64,000 bases of DNA from Flavobacteriales bacterium (lineage in GTDB: Bacteria; Bacteroidota; Bacteroidia; Flavobacteriales_F; PHOS-HE28): contig JADKGB010000034.1 in NCBI GenBank assembly GCA_016717225.1, positions 1 to 64,000 of the forward strand, written 5' to 3'. The notes below the pieces were generated by a model. The model made no database searches, had not been told where the DNA came from, and was given only the letters and a program-made list of their open reading frames with translations. Shown piece by piece: positions 46,731 through 55,880 of the stretch. The translations under genes and the position numbers were made by a program. Position 1 is the stretch's first letter, and each line of letters opens with the position of its first letter.

Positions 46731-47824
46731 TCGGCGAACCGCTTCCAGCTGAGTTCTTCACGCAAGCCGGCGATGTTCGTGCGATAGTCCGCGACTCGAC
46801 CATCCTGAAAAAAAACGCCGATCGTTCTGGCAATTGCCCCTGCTTCCGGAACAGGCACAACAAGGCCTGTTCGATCGTGTTCCACGCTTTCCTTCAAACC
46901 GCCCACATCCGTCGCGATCATCGGTGTACCGAAGTGGTAGGCAATAGCCGTGATACCACTTTGCGTCGCGCTCTTGTACGGCAATACAACCACATCAGCG
47001 GCGCTGAAAAACAGGGGAACCTCTTGGTCGGAGATGTACCGAATGTGGTCAACGATGCGATCACGAAGGCCAAGCCGATCAATGGCCGCGTAGTACTTCG
47101 CCATATCGCCATAAGGTTCCCCGGCGATCACCAGGACATGATCCGTTGGCAAGAAGGCCATGGCTTCGATCAGCAGATCCAACCCTTTGTAATCCCGAAT
47201 GAAGCCGAAGAAAAGTGAGACTTTACGATCATCGGGAATTCCAAGTCTTTCGCGCGCCGTTCGCATGGGAAGCGCCGCTCCGAAGTGGTCGTACAACGGA
47301 TGAGGCAATAGAGCCACGGATGCGTCTGGACGCAACGTGAGCAGGTCGCCCTTCACCTTGTCGCTCATGGCGATGAAGCCGTCGTTCCGATCCAGGAAGT
47401 ACTTGGTGAACGGGATGTCGAAAAACCGTCCTTCATGCGGGATGACGTTGTCGAGAACGGTCATGGTCTTGGTTCCATGGCGGCGCAACTGTCCGGCAAC
47501 AGTGCCCAAGGATGGGCCGAAGAAACTCATCCAGTACTTCATCAAAAGCAGGTCAGGCTTGGCTGCCGCTATCGTCTTCGAAGCGCTGTACCAACTGAAC
47601 GGGCCAATACTGCTCAGAACGCGTGGTGCGTTGATCGGATCAGCGACATCCCCATCCGTCACCATTTGCGTTTTTCCGGGAAAGAGTTTCTCGGGATATT
47701 GTGTGGTGAAGGTGTATGGAAGAACTTCGTGTCCGGCGGTCTCCAGCTCACGCAGCAGACGTGCGTTGAACTGCGCAATACCACCACGGAACGGATGGAA
47801 CGTACTGAGGTAGGCGATCCTCAC
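46700..47824 (-). CDS. Glycosyltransferase family 4
   Basis: A 374-residue GT-B enzyme. N-terminal MRIAYLSTFHPFRGGIAQFN and DNVIPHEGRFFD are followed by the donor-binding half: VSLFFGFIRDYKGLDLLIEAM, VLVIAGEPYGD, then PLFFSAADVVVLPYKSATQSGI with the E/S-x(7)-E-like region, and GTPMIATDVGGLKE. It builds a cell-surface glycan in the cytoplasm. Acceptor and donor unknown. Its ATG overlaps the stop of the upstream GT9 gene. Confidence 0.88.
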   Translation of the reverse strand: MRIAYLSTFHPFRGGIAQFNARLLRELETAGHEVLPYTFTTQYPEKLFPGKTQMVTDGDVADPINAPRVLSSIGPFSWYSASKTIAAAKPDLLLMKYWMSFFGPSLGTVAGQLRRHGTKTMTVLDNVIPHEGRFFDIPFTKYFLDRNDGFIAMSDKVKGDLLTLRPDASVALLPHPLYDHFGAALPMRTARERLGIPDDRKVSLFFGFIRDYKGLDLLIEAMAFLPTDHVLVIAGEPYGDMAKYYAAIDRLGLRDRIVDHIRYISDQEVPLFFSAADVVVLPYKSATQSGITAIAYHFGTPMIATDVGGLKESVEHDRTGLVVPVPEAGAIARTIGVFFQDGRVADYRTNIAGLREELSWKRFADQLIAFAGKL

Positions 47825-48921
47825 GGCAACACATTGCGTTGAGCGCGAACCGTCTCCATCACCGTCGCTACTTCGATGTCGAGCATGCAGCTACGGTTGC
47901 GTGAGCATGTGTTGCCATAGTAGCAATCACAGCCGCTGGTTGGCTGAACGATCACACCGCGCCCGTACAGATGGAATTCGTGGGCATTGAATATGTTGTT
48001 GAAGAGCACCAATCGCTTTTTCAGCGCTATAGCGATGTGCATCATCATGCTCACCTGCGTTACCACAATGTCGGTGTTCGACACCAACGCGAAGAACTCC
48101 CGCAATGAATAATAGCCGGGATAGTAACAGCCTGTTGCCGCGCTGTACCGTTTGTTCAGTTCGTCTTCCTGCTTACCACCCACCACCACAGGGAATGAGC
48201 CTTCGGCTTGCAGGCCCTTGATCAACTCGGTCCAGCGTTCCTCGGGCCATAGCCTCGTGGTCCACCGGTCGCCACAACCCGTGTTCAGTGCGACTATCCG
48301 CTTTCCACTGGCCTTTTCGCGCAGCAATTCCCATTTCTCAGCGAAGGCCGGATCGATCTCCAACAGGTATTCCTCTCCTTTGAAATCCAACTCACAGACC
48401 TCGAAGATCTCTTCCAGATAATGCTTCGTATTGGCCTTGCTCCTGCCGTCGAAAAGGCCGGTGACCAACTTATGAACTGCCGCTGGTGTAGCTGCGTCAA
48501 TATGGCCATCTTTCAAAATGAAGCCCAGCTTTCGCGTACTCTTCACATCCCGCAATAGAGCGCAAGCTTCCGTTTCCTTGTCCAGATTGATGGCTATGTC
48601 ATATACCCCATTCCGAGCGCGTTCCAGTCCCACCAGGTCGTAGGCAAGTACCTCATCCACGAATTTTCGTGGCACTACATCAGGGCTCTGTGTGATCCAT
48701 GTGATATACGCGTTCGGCCACAGGTCCCGATAACGAACCAATAGCGGCGAGGTCCTGATCACATCGCCCAAAGCACCTAGCTTGATGATCAAGATGCGCT
48801 TGGCCGGCACCTCGTAAACAGGGCAGTCACCACATTCGTAGCCATTGGCCTTGTTCGGCTTGCAGGGAATATGCCCCCGAAAGTGGCGGCAGTCGAAATG
48901 GATAATGGGGGCGGTTGACAT
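47821..48921 (-). CDS. Glycosyltransferase family 9
   Basis: A heptosyltransferase-like protein of 366 residues with ILIIKLGALGDVIRTSPLL, RIVALNTGCGDRWTTRLWPEERW and SNTDIVVTQVSMMMHIAIAL. It has a short Cys-containing N-terminal extension (FDCRHFRGHIPCKPN, ECGDCPVYE) and a second Cys group near the end (SGCDCYYGNTCSRNRSCM). Together these could bind a metal, unusual for GT9. It is coupled with the GT4 gene. A role in lipopolysaccharide or another surface glycan is likely. Confidence 0.83.
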   Translation of the reverse strand: MSTAPIIHFDCRHFRGHIPCKPNKANGYECGDCPVYEVPAKRILIIKLGALGDVIRTSPLLVRYRDLWPNAYITWITQSPDVVPRKFVDEVLAYDLVGLERARNGVYDIAINLDKETEACALLRDVKSTRKLGFILKDGHIDAATPAAVHKLVTGLFDGRSKANTKHYLEEIFEVCELDFKGEEYLLEIDPAFAEKWELLREKASGKRIVALNTGCGDRWTTRLWPEERWTELIKGLQAEGSFPVVVGGKQEDELNKRYSAATGCYYPGYYSLREFFALVSNTDIVVTQVSMMMHIAIALKKRLVLFNNIFNAHEFHLYGRGVIVQPTSGCDCYYGNTCSRNRSCMLDIEVATVMETVRAQRNVLP

Positions 48922-49040
48922 GCTTGGCTTTCAATTGAGGCCGCAAAGGCGAACCTCGTCGAACGGGTGGACAAATATGGCGACACGGATATTTGCCGTT
49001 CTCATCAAGTTGTTGGCAGGGCGTTACGCTTCTTGGCAGG

Positions 49041-49069
49041 TTGATTGCCATGGCCGCAGGCTAACTTCG
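49041..49069 (+). promoter_or_regulatory. Promoter of the MORN/mnmA operon
   Basis: TTG (49041-49043), 18-base spacer, TAACTTCG (49062-49069), ATG nine bases after. The same TTG-18-octamer spacing is seen before mmsA. Confidence 0.6.
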
Positions 49070-49078
49070 CACCGACCC

Positions 49079-50089
49079 ATGAAGACCCTTGGACTTTCAT
49101 TCGCGTGTGCCGCGCTGCTGCTGGCTTCGTTCTCATTCGCTCAACCTGCTGCCTCCATCAACCAGAAGGACGCGCTGGGACGGAAACAAGGACCATGGGA
49201 GCGGACATGGGCGGATAGCAAGCAACTTCGATACACCGGGCAATTCAAGGACGACAAGCCGGTTGGGGTCTTTACCTACTTCAGTACGTCGGGCAAAGTG
49301 GAGAGCACGTTGGTCCATTACGCTAAAGGGGGGGTAGCGCATGGCAAGCATTTCCATCCAAACGGGAAGTTGATGGCCGAAGGGCGTTATGTGGGTGAAG
49401 CGAAAGACAGCACGTGGAACTACTTCGATGCCGAGGGACACTTGCGCAGTTCGGAACATTGGTCCAAGGGTGAACGCAACGGTGAACAAATGATGTTCGA
49501 TGTTACCGGACAACCGATCGAACGGTTCAATTTCAAGGATGATCAACGCCACGGCCTATGCCAGGAATTCCATGATAACGGGCAGGTGAAGAACACATCC
49601 CAATATGTGAACGGCCTGCCTGAAGGGGTTCAAACATTCTACTATCGAAGCGGGAAGAAAGAGATCGAGGGGCGCAACATCGCTGGCGTACCGGAAGGCT
49701 CTTGGACGTACTACCACGAGGATGGTTCCGTACAGATCGAATTGCTTTACAACAAGGGCGAATTCGTGAAGGACAAGAAAGAGAACGGCACCTTCAAAGA
49801 ATATTTCGACAGTGAGCAAGTGAAGAGCGAGGTGACCTACAAGAATGGTTTCCTCAATGGTCCGTTCGTAGAATATTATGACAATGGCACATGGACAACC
49901 CGACCTGTTCTGGTGGGACCGAAGGGACAGGAAATGACGCAAGAAGAACGCGTTCTGGAAGGCCAGACCCGAAAACGCGAAGGCACGTACAAGAACGATC
50001 TTTTGGAAGGCGAGGTGAAGGAGTACGACGAAAAGGGGCGGATGATCTCGAACGTGCGCTACGTGGCGGGTAAACCCGTTGCACCATGA
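49079..50089 (+). CDS. Exported MORN-repeat protein
   Basis: A signal peptide (LGLSFACAALLLASFSFAQ) precedes at least nine repeats of the toxin-antitoxin/MORN type found in Bacteroidota. Examples are KLMAEGRYVGEAKDSTWNYF, QVKNTSQYVNGLPEGVQTFY, KKEIEGRNIAGVPEGSWTYY and QVKSEVTYKNGFLNGPFVEYY. Such repeats form extended beta sheets; their partners are usually unknown. The ATG at 49079 is supported by the signal peptide and the promoter. The stop overlaps the mnmA ATG. Confidence 0.83.
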   Translation: MKTLGLSFACAALLLASFSFAQPAASINQKDALGRKQGPWERTWADSKQLRYTGQFKDDKPVGVFTYFSTSGKVESTLVHYAKGGVAHGKHFHPNGKLMAEGRYVGEAKDSTWNYFDAEGHLRSSEHWSKGERNGEQMMFDVTGQPIERFNFKDDQRHGLCQEFHDNGQVKNTSQYVNGLPEGVQTFYYRSGKKEIEGRNIAGVPEGSWTYYHEDGSVQIELLYNKGEFVKDKKENGTFKEYFDSEQVKSEVTYKNGFLNGPFVEYYDNGTWTTRPVLVGPKGQEMTQEERVLEGQTRKREGTYKNDLLEGEVKEYDEKGRMISNVRYVAGKPVAP

Positions 50090-51189
50090 GCACGCACGGC
50101 CGCGTTCTGGTGGCTATGAGCGGTGGCGTGGATAGCTCCGTTACGGCCCTCATGTTGCACGAACAAGGGTACGAGGTGATCGGTGTGACGATGAAAACCT
50201 GGGACTATTCCGAAGTTTCCGGGGGAAAACGGATCACGGGTTGCTGCGACCTGGACAGTATAAACGATGCTCGCGAGCTGGCCGTTAGCCGTGGAATGAC
50301 CCACATCATCCTGGACATCCGCGAAGAGTTCGGATCATCGATCATCGGCAATTTCACCAGCGAATACATGGCCGGTCGTACGCCCAATCCATGTGTATTG
50401 TGCAACACCTTCATCAAGTGGGAGGCACTGCTGAAGCGGGCCGATATGATGGATTGTGAGCTGATCGCAACAGGGCATTACGCCAACGTGCGCGAAGAGA
50501 ACGATCGCTGGGTAGTGAGCAAAGGCCGCGATAACGACAAGGACCAGAGCTATGTGCTGTGGGGATTGGAACAGAAGAACCTTGCCCGTACACGATTCCC
50601 GGTCGGAAACTTCCGCAAAGCCGAGATCCGGGAAATGGCCTTGAAGAGCGGCTTCCCGAACCTTGCCACAAAAAGTGAGAGCTACGAGATCTGCTTCATT
50701 CCGGACAACGACTACCGCGGGTTCTTGAAACGGAAAGACCCTGCCGCTTTCGAACAATTGCAGCACGGCAAACTTGTGGGTACCGACGGTGCAATGCTGG
50801 GAGAGCACGATGGTTATCCGTTCTTCACCATTGGTCAGCGTAAAGGCTTGGGCATAGCAACGGGTAAGCCGATGTATGTAACGGAGATCAAGCCTGAAAC
50901 GAATACCGTGGTCCTTGGGGACAAGGAGGATCTGGACAAGCAAACAGCGTGGGTGCGAAAACCGAACTTCCAAAAAATGCCCGTCCTGGCTGGTGATATG
51001 GAAGCCGTGACCAAGATCCGCTATAAAGACAAGGGCACACCAAGTACCATTCGGCTGGATGGCGAACACGTTCGTGTTGACTTTCACCGTTCAGTGGCAG
51101 GCATCGCCCCCGGCCAGAGCGCCGTCTTCTATGACGGGAACGATGTGATCGGTGGAGGATTCATTGATCGAGAACCCGCGCAACCATGA
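50086..51189 (+). CDS. mnmA: tRNA-specific 2-thiouridylase
   Basis: A 367-residue MnmA with the PP-loop VAMSGGVDSSVTALML, the first catalytic Cys in RTPNPCVLCNTFIKW and the second in SESYEICFIPDNDY, plus GIGQRKGLGIA-type FTIGQRKGLGIATG. It thiolates U34 in tRNAs for Lys, Glu and Gln. ATGA overlaps join it to the MORN gene before it and a lipoprotein gene after it, an unusual pairing of a housekeeping tRNA enzyme with envelope genes. Confidence 0.95.
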   Translation: MSTHGRVLVAMSGGVDSSVTALMLHEQGYEVIGVTMKTWDYSEVSGGKRITGCCDLDSINDARELAVSRGMTHIILDIREEFGSSIIGNFTSEYMAGRTPNPCVLCNTFIKWEALLKRADMMDCELIATGHYANVREENDRWVVSKGRDNDKDQSYVLWGLEQKNLARTRFPVGNFRKAEIREMALKSGFPNLATKSESYEICFIPDNDYRGFLKRKDPAAFEQLQHGKLVGTDGAMLGEHDGYPFFTIGQRKGLGIATGKPMYVTEIKPETNTVVLGDKEDLDKQTAWVRKPNFQKMPVLAGDMEAVTKIRYKDKGTPSTIRLDGEHVRVDFHRSVAGIAPGQSAVFYDGNDVIGGGFIDREPAQP

Positions 51190-51848
51190 AACACGGTATT
51201 TATCTCCTGCTGATCACCGCAACAACCCTTGTGCTATCCGGGGGGTGCAAAAAGGATGAACCTGCTGCTGCCGTTGACCTTGGTCATGCGTACTTCCCCT
51301 CGACCATCGGCAGTTGGATCGAGTATCATGTGGATTCTATGAGGGTGGTTGGCCAAGCAGTGAGCGAATGGAGTTATGATATACGTGAGGTACTCACCGA
51401 GAATTTCAACGACCTGGAGGGTAGGCCAGCTCAACGGATCATTCGTTACACGCGCGATAGCAGCGGCATGTGGCAACCCAAGGATGTCTGGTGGCAGACC
51501 CGTGACATGGTTCGCGCCGAGCGTAGTGAAGAGAACATGCGACGCGTTAAACTCGTTTTCCCTCCGCGATACTCGAGTTTCTGGAATACCAACGCCACCA
51601 ACACTTCGGAACCTTTCGAGCTTACCTATGATGAGGTCGACATCCCATGGAGCGTCAATAACCTCAGTTTCGACAGCACTGTTCTCGTGATCGGCACCTA
51701 CGAAACCAATGTGGTGAACAGCAAGATCTACATGGAACGATACGCGAAGAACGTCGGCATGGTATACCGCGAAGTGGATAGTAGCGAGACGCAGGGCACC
51801 ATCGATCGCTGGAAGGTCGTCTACACAGCAACCTCTTTCGGACAGTGA
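51186..51848 (+). CDS. Hypothetical lipoprotein
   Basis: A 220-residue protein with a lipoprotein signal (LLLITATTLVLSGGC) and then KKDEPAAA. The body is beta-rich (YFPSTIGSWIEYHVDSMRV, TFENVN-like strands, RYAKNVGMVYREVDSSE), a pattern seen in many Bacteroidota lipoproteins placed before secreted proteins. The function is unknown. The ATG overlaps the mnmA stop and its TGA overlaps the subtilase ATG. Confidence 0.72.
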   Translation: MKHGIYLLLITATTLVLSGGCKKDEPAAAVDLGHAYFPSTIGSWIEYHVDSMRVVGQAVSEWSYDIREVLTENFNDLEGRPAQRIIRYTRDSSGMWQPKDVWWQTRDMVRAERSEENMRRVKLVFPPRYSSFWNTNATNTSEPFELTYDEVDIPWSVNNLSFDSTVLVIGTYETNVVNSKIYMERYAKNVGMVYREVDSSETQGTIDRWKVVYTATSFGQ

Positions 51849-53527
51849 TGCTTCATACGCGCGCTGTCACGGTTCTTTTGTGCTCCGCGATCGCATCACT
51901 CGCGAATGCGCAGATCGCCCCTGCCACATATTGGGTACAGTTCACGGACAAGTCGAATACGCCGTTCAACATAACGGAGCCGTCAGCCTTCCTCTCTCAG
52001 CGATCCATCGATCGTCGCACGGCACAAGGCATTCCCGTGGATGAAATGGACCTGCCTGTGGACCCTGCATACATTTCTGCTTTGCTTGCTGCCGGGCAGT
52101 TCCAGTTGCACACAACGAGCAAGTGGTTCAACGCGGTCACCATTCGGAGCACCGATACGTTGGCACTGGATACCATCGCACTCCTGCCCTTTGTTGCCGA
52201 TATGCGAAATATGGATCCGAACAAGCCAGGATCTCGGCGGGCACCCGAGAAAATGCCGACCATAGAACCTTCAGGAAAGAGTTCGTTCTACAATGGCATC
52301 TATGGCGCCTCGTTCAGACAGATAGCCATGATGAACGGTCACCTGTTGCACACATTGGCGAACGCGCGCGGCGAAGGCATGCTCATTGGCGTGCTCGACG
52401 GTGGCTTTGATGCTGCCGACTCGCTCGATGCATTTGCCGAACTGCGTGCACGGAACGGAATTCGCGCCACATTGGATGTTGTTTGCCCGAATTGTGATGT
52501 GTTCCAAGAGCACTGGCACGGCCGCTCGGTACTATCCATGATGGCTGGCAAATTACCCGGCGAAATGCTGGGTAGCGCGCCGAACGCAGACTACGTGCTG
52601 ATGCGAACCGAAGATGTGTATACCGAATATCCTGTAGAAGAGGAGAACTGGATACGGGGCGCCGAATTTGCGGATAGTATCGGGTGCGATGTGCTGAACA
52701 CGTCATTGGGGTACACCCAGTTCGACGACAGTACGATGGACCACACCTACGCGGACCTCGACGGGGCGACAATACGGATCAGCATCGCAGCAGGCATTGC
52801 CTCACGGAAAGGTATGATACCAGTACAGAGTGCCGGGAACAGCGGTTTCTCCAATTGGCGTTACATCAGCGCAGCGGCCGATGCCATTGATATTCTCTCC
52901 GTGGGTGCCGTGGATGTGAATCGGCAAGTAGCAGGCTTCAGTTCTCGCGGGCCCAGCGCCGATGGTCGGGTAAAACCGGATGTGAGCGCGGTGGGTTCCG
53001 GTACGATCGGGCTCGGCATTGATGGTCTTCGCGTAGAAGGGATCAGCGGTACTTCGTTCTCATCGCCTCTCACTTGCGGATTGGTCGCTTGCCTATGGCA
53101 ACTGCATCGCCAGAAAAGCGCGCACGAGGTAATGAACGCCATTCGGCGCAGTGCATCCCATTTCGATTCACCCAACGACAGCATCGGTTACGGTATACCT
53201 GACTTCTGGCGCGCGCATTTGCTTTTGGGTGGTGACGACCTGACCGCTTTGCAAGCACCGCAATTCTTCAACGTTTATCCGGTACCGTTCACGGATCACC
53301 TCAATATCGAATTGTTTGCCGGCGAAGAGAATACCATCGACCTGGAGTTATGGGATGTACTTGGGAGGACAGTGCTTTCCAGAACTTTGCAAGTAGAACC
53401 CAGGGTCTACCAGCAAGTGCATATGGAAGATGCTCGACTTTCCTTGCTACCGAATGGATCGTACACCATGCACGCCATCATAGGCGGGCGGGCGGAGATC
53501 ACGCAACGATTGGTGAAAGCGCCTTGA
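51848..53527 (+). CDS. Secreted subtilase (S8) with T9SS sorting domain
   Basis: A signal peptide (AVTVLLCSAIASLANAQ) is followed by an inhibitor-like propeptide region. The catalytic triad is clear: Asp in MLIGVLDGGFD, His in QEHWHGRSVLSMMAG and Ser in ISGTSFSSPLTCGLVACL, with the oxyanion Asn in SAGNSGFSN. The last 80 residues (FNVYPVPFTDHLNIEL, DVLGRTVLSR, LLPNGSYTMHAI) form a type A T9SS sorting tail. The ATG at 51848 overlaps the previous stop; a GTG one codon earlier is possible. The stop abuts the convergent gene with no gap. Confidence 0.9.
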   Translation: MLHTRAVTVLLCSAIASLANAQIAPATYWVQFTDKSNTPFNITEPSAFLSQRSIDRRTAQGIPVDEMDLPVDPAYISALLAAGQFQLHTTSKWFNAVTIRSTDTLALDTIALLPFVADMRNMDPNKPGSRRAPEKMPTIEPSGKSSFYNGIYGASFRQIAMMNGHLLHTLANARGEGMLIGVLDGGFDAADSLDAFAELRARNGIRATLDVVCPNCDVFQEHWHGRSVLSMMAGKLPGEMLGSAPNADYVLMRTEDVYTEYPVEEENWIRGAEFADSIGCDVLNTSLGYTQFDDSTMDHTYADLDGATIRISIAAGIASRKGMIPVQSAGNSGFSNWRYISAAADAIDILSVGAVDVNRQVAGFSSRGPSADGRVKPDVSAVGSGTIGLGIDGLRVEGISGTSFSSPLTCGLVACLWQLHRQKSAHEVMNAIRRSASHFDSPNDSIGYGIPDFWRAHLLLGGDDLTALQAPQFFNVYPVPFTDHLNIELFAGEENTIDLELWDVLGRTVLSRTLQVEPRVYQQVHMEDARLSLLPNGSYTMHAIIGGRAEITQRLVKAP

Positions 53528-54850
53528 TCAGCGCTTCTTGCGCAGCAAATAGAGCACACCGTTCAGATCGTCGGTGAACCAGAAGCTCTCTGGATCGCGA
53601 CTCGGACCTTCCGGCCTGCGCAAGAGAATATCACATGGTCTGCCGAACCGCTCACCGTGCTGCAGGAACCCTGTTACCACCGGCACTGTTGGTTCACCTT
53701 TCCTAACGCGGACGATGGAATAGCCTTTCGCCATCGGCACAATACTGCTGCCGTGCAGCGCTACAACGAAGCAGTTGCGCAATCGATCATCAGCGAACCT
53801 GTCGAAGAACTCGAATCCCAACGGAGCGGTATGCGGGCCCAAAGCAACGTATGCTGGCAACGGAGAGCGGAGGCGCATATTGGGCTTTGCGAAGACGGTG
53901 TCCAGCACCACCTCGTCGCCCGTTTGATAGAAGTATGGCCATCCATAAAAACCGCCGTCCACAACCCGTTGCAGTTTGTCATCGGGTGCTTCGCTCCCGA
54001 ATTGATCACTACCCATGTCGGTCGCGAAAAGATCACCCATGATCCATTGCATTCCAACTGCGTTCCTCAATCCAGTGGCATAGATCCGCTTGTTCTTCCC
54101 ATCCGGATCCATCTCCAGAATAGTGGCGCGCACATCTTCCTTTTCAATGCAGGCGTTGCAACTACTGCCAACGCTCACGTACAATTTTCCATTGTTCATC
54201 GCGAGGCTCCGCGTTAAGTGCCAGCCGCCGTACTTGTAACTGAGTCCGTATGCGGGAAATGTGTCGATCACCTCAGGTGTGCCTGTGCTGAACACTGCCC
54301 CATCGGCCAAAGGATAGCGCAACAACTTGTCGGTAGTGGCCACATACAACCATTGATAGAGGCTATCGCTATGAACCAAAACCTGGTTCGGATTGCGCAG
54401 GCCATCCAAACATGTTTCACGTGTCAAAAAACGTGCACTGTCTTCGTTCCAATTGCTCAACATGTACACCTTACCCCTCTTGTTATCCGTAAGATCGTGC
54501 ATATCGGTAATGAACAGGCGGTCGCCCGTCGCTCCGCACATGAACCGCAGTCGCTCAAATCCTTCGGCAGCCACGCTAAGCTCGAAGCCATCGGGGATCC
54601 GCAGATCGAAGTCCAAGCCTTTGGCAAGATGCACATGAGCACGTACCAAGTTGATCGGGCCTTCGCCCAGGAAGCGCGTTGAGTCCACCCCGATGACTTC
54701 CACGGCCTGGGCCTGCTTTGGCTCGGCAGCAACATCCGATGTGTCCATCGTAGCTTCCTTTGATCGTTCGAATTCTGGTGCAGAGACGTCACACCCGACA
54801 AAACCTGTCGTCCAAAAAAGCACCAGATAGAGCCAGAAGTTCGCCGCCAT
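53528..54850 (-). CDS. PQQ-dependent glucose/sorbosone dehydrogenase-like lipoprotein
   Basis: A 440-residue protein with a lipoprotein-like N-terminus (LYLVLFWTTGFVGC). A six-bladed propeller of the GSDH type follows: PDGFELSVAAEGFERLRFM, LRNPNQVLVHSDSLYQWLYVA, GGWHLTRSLAMNNGKLYVSVGSSCNAC, YATGLRNAVGMQWIMGDLFATDMG and DGGFYGWPYFYQ. Family members oxidise aldoses with PQQ. No PQQ synthesis genes are in the window. A promoter octamer lies four bases upstream of the ATG. Confidence 0.82.
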   Translation of the reverse strand: MAANFWLYLVLFWTTGFVGCDVSAPEFERSKEATMDTSDVAAEPKQAQAVEVIGVDSTRFLGEGPINLVRAHVHLAKGLDFDLRIPDGFELSVAAEGFERLRFMCGATGDRLFITDMHDLTDNKRGKVYMLSNWNEDSARFLTRETCLDGLRNPNQVLVHSDSLYQWLYVATTDKLLRYPLADGAVFSTGTPEVIDTFPAYGLSYKYGGWHLTRSLAMNNGKLYVSVGSSCNACIEKEDVRATILEMDPDGKNKRIYATGLRNAVGMQWIMGDLFATDMGSDQFGSEAPDDKLQRVVDGGFYGWPYFYQTGDEVVLDTVFAKPNMRLRSPLPAYVALGPHTAPLGFEFFDRFADDRLRNCFVVALHGSSIVPMAKGYSIVRVRKGEPTVPVVTGFLQHGERFGRPCDILLRRPEGPSRDPESFWFTDDLNGVLYLLRKKR

Positions 54851-54854
54851 CGCG

Positions 54855-54862
54855 CCAAATTA
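54855..54862 (-). promoter_or_regulatory. -7 element before the sugar dehydrogenase gene
   Basis: The minus strand reads TAATTTGG, ending four bases before the ATG at 54848-54850. Confidence 0.35.
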
Positions 54863-54867
54863 GCGGT

Positions 54868-55455
54868 GTGAGCCAAGCCCCTCCGGTCGTCCTCTCCCCT
54901 GCCCTGCTGATATCAGCATACAAACAGGGCTTTTTCCCTATGGCGCATGACGATGGCCAACTCTATTGGCACGATCCCGATCCACGCGCTGTATTTCCGT
55001 TGGAACGCCTGGTACCCAATGACCGCCTGCGGACCTTCATCCACTCCCATCGCTACCAGAACACGGTCGACGAAAGCTTCGAAGCTGTGATGCGCGGCTG
55101 CGCGGATCGCACTAGCACATGGATCACAGAAGAAATGATCCAAGTCTATACAGAGCTGCATCGTCTTGGCTTTGCGCACTCAGTCGAAACCTGGAAGGAC
55201 GGAGAACTGATCGGTGGCATATACGGCATTTCGATCGGCGCTGCGTTCTTCGGTGAAAGCATGTTCAGTCGCAAGACCAATGCGAGCAAGGCGGCATTCT
55301 ATCATCTTGCAAAACACTTGCGTCATAAGGCTTTTACCATTTTCGATTCACAGTACATCAACGACCATACGCGTCTTCTTGGGGCGGTAGAGATCGCGCG
55401 CGATAAATTCGGCCTGCTTTTGGCCGGCGCCATTGCTTCGAATACCCACTTTTAA
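54868..55455 (+). CDS. aat: Leucyl/phenylalanyl-tRNA-protein transferase
   Basis: A 195-residue Aat with the conserved opening YKQGFFPMAHDDGQLYWHDPDPRAVFPL, TWITEEMIQVYTELHRLGFAHSVE, GGIYGISIGAAFFGESMFSRK and SKAAFYHLAKHL. It adds Leu or Phe to proteins with N-terminal Lys or Arg, marking them for ClpS/ClpAP. The GTG at 54868 (MSQAPPVVLSP) is used; upstream codons overlap the divergent gene and lack family match. Confidence 0.92.
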   Translation: MSQAPPVVLSPALLISAYKQGFFPMAHDDGQLYWHDPDPRAVFPLERLVPNDRLRTFIHSHRYQNTVDESFEAVMRGCADRTSTWITEEMIQVYTELHRLGFAHSVETWKDGELIGGIYGISIGAAFFGESMFSRKTNASKAAFYHLAKHLRHKAFTIFDSQYINDHTRLLGAVEIARDKFGLLLAGAIASNTHF

Positions 55456-55459
55456 CGCC

Positions 55460-55879
55460 ATGTTCCGTTTCACGTTGCTTTCTATCCTCTTGGGCATTTC
55501 CTCTGTTCTCTCGGGCCAAGCCTCATTAAAGGTGTCGATCATCCTCAACAAACCAGATGCAGGTGGCGTGTTACGCGTGGCACTTTCACCGGATGCCCAC
55601 GCCTACAAGAGCGATGTTGGTTGTACGCTGATATCCGTTCCAGCGACCGGCCGTTTGGTAACCGCCACATTCGAGAACGTGAAGATCGGCACTTGTGCGG
55701 TGAAAGTCTTCCATGACATCAACTCGGACAACGAGTTGAACACGAGCTGGATCGGTTGGCCCAAAGAGCCGTATGGCTTCAGCAATGATGCTCCGGTGAA
55801 CATGGGGCCGCCGTCGTACAAACTGGCGATGATCAACGTGAAAGAAGGCGAGAACCCAGTGCGGATCTCGCTTCGTTGA
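55460..55879 (+). CDS. DUF2141 exported protein
   Basis: A 139-residue protein with a signal peptide (LLSILLGISSVLSGQ) and the DUF2141 pattern: GGVLRVALSPDAHAY, TFENVKIGTCAVKVFHDINSDNELNTSWIGWPKEPYGFSNDA. The GTCAVKVFHDINSDNELN segment is the hallmark of the family, which has an immunoglobulin-like fold and unknown function. It follows aat by four bases. Its stop is one base from the end of the convergent kdsC-like gene. Confidence 0.85.
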   Translation: MFRFTLLSILLGISSVLSGQASLKVSIILNKPDAGGVLRVALSPDAHAYKSDVGCTLISVPATGRLVTATFENVKIGTCAVKVFHDINSDNELNTSWIGWPKEPYGFSNDAPVNMGPPSYKLAMINVKEGENPVRISLR

Positions 55880-55880
55880 G

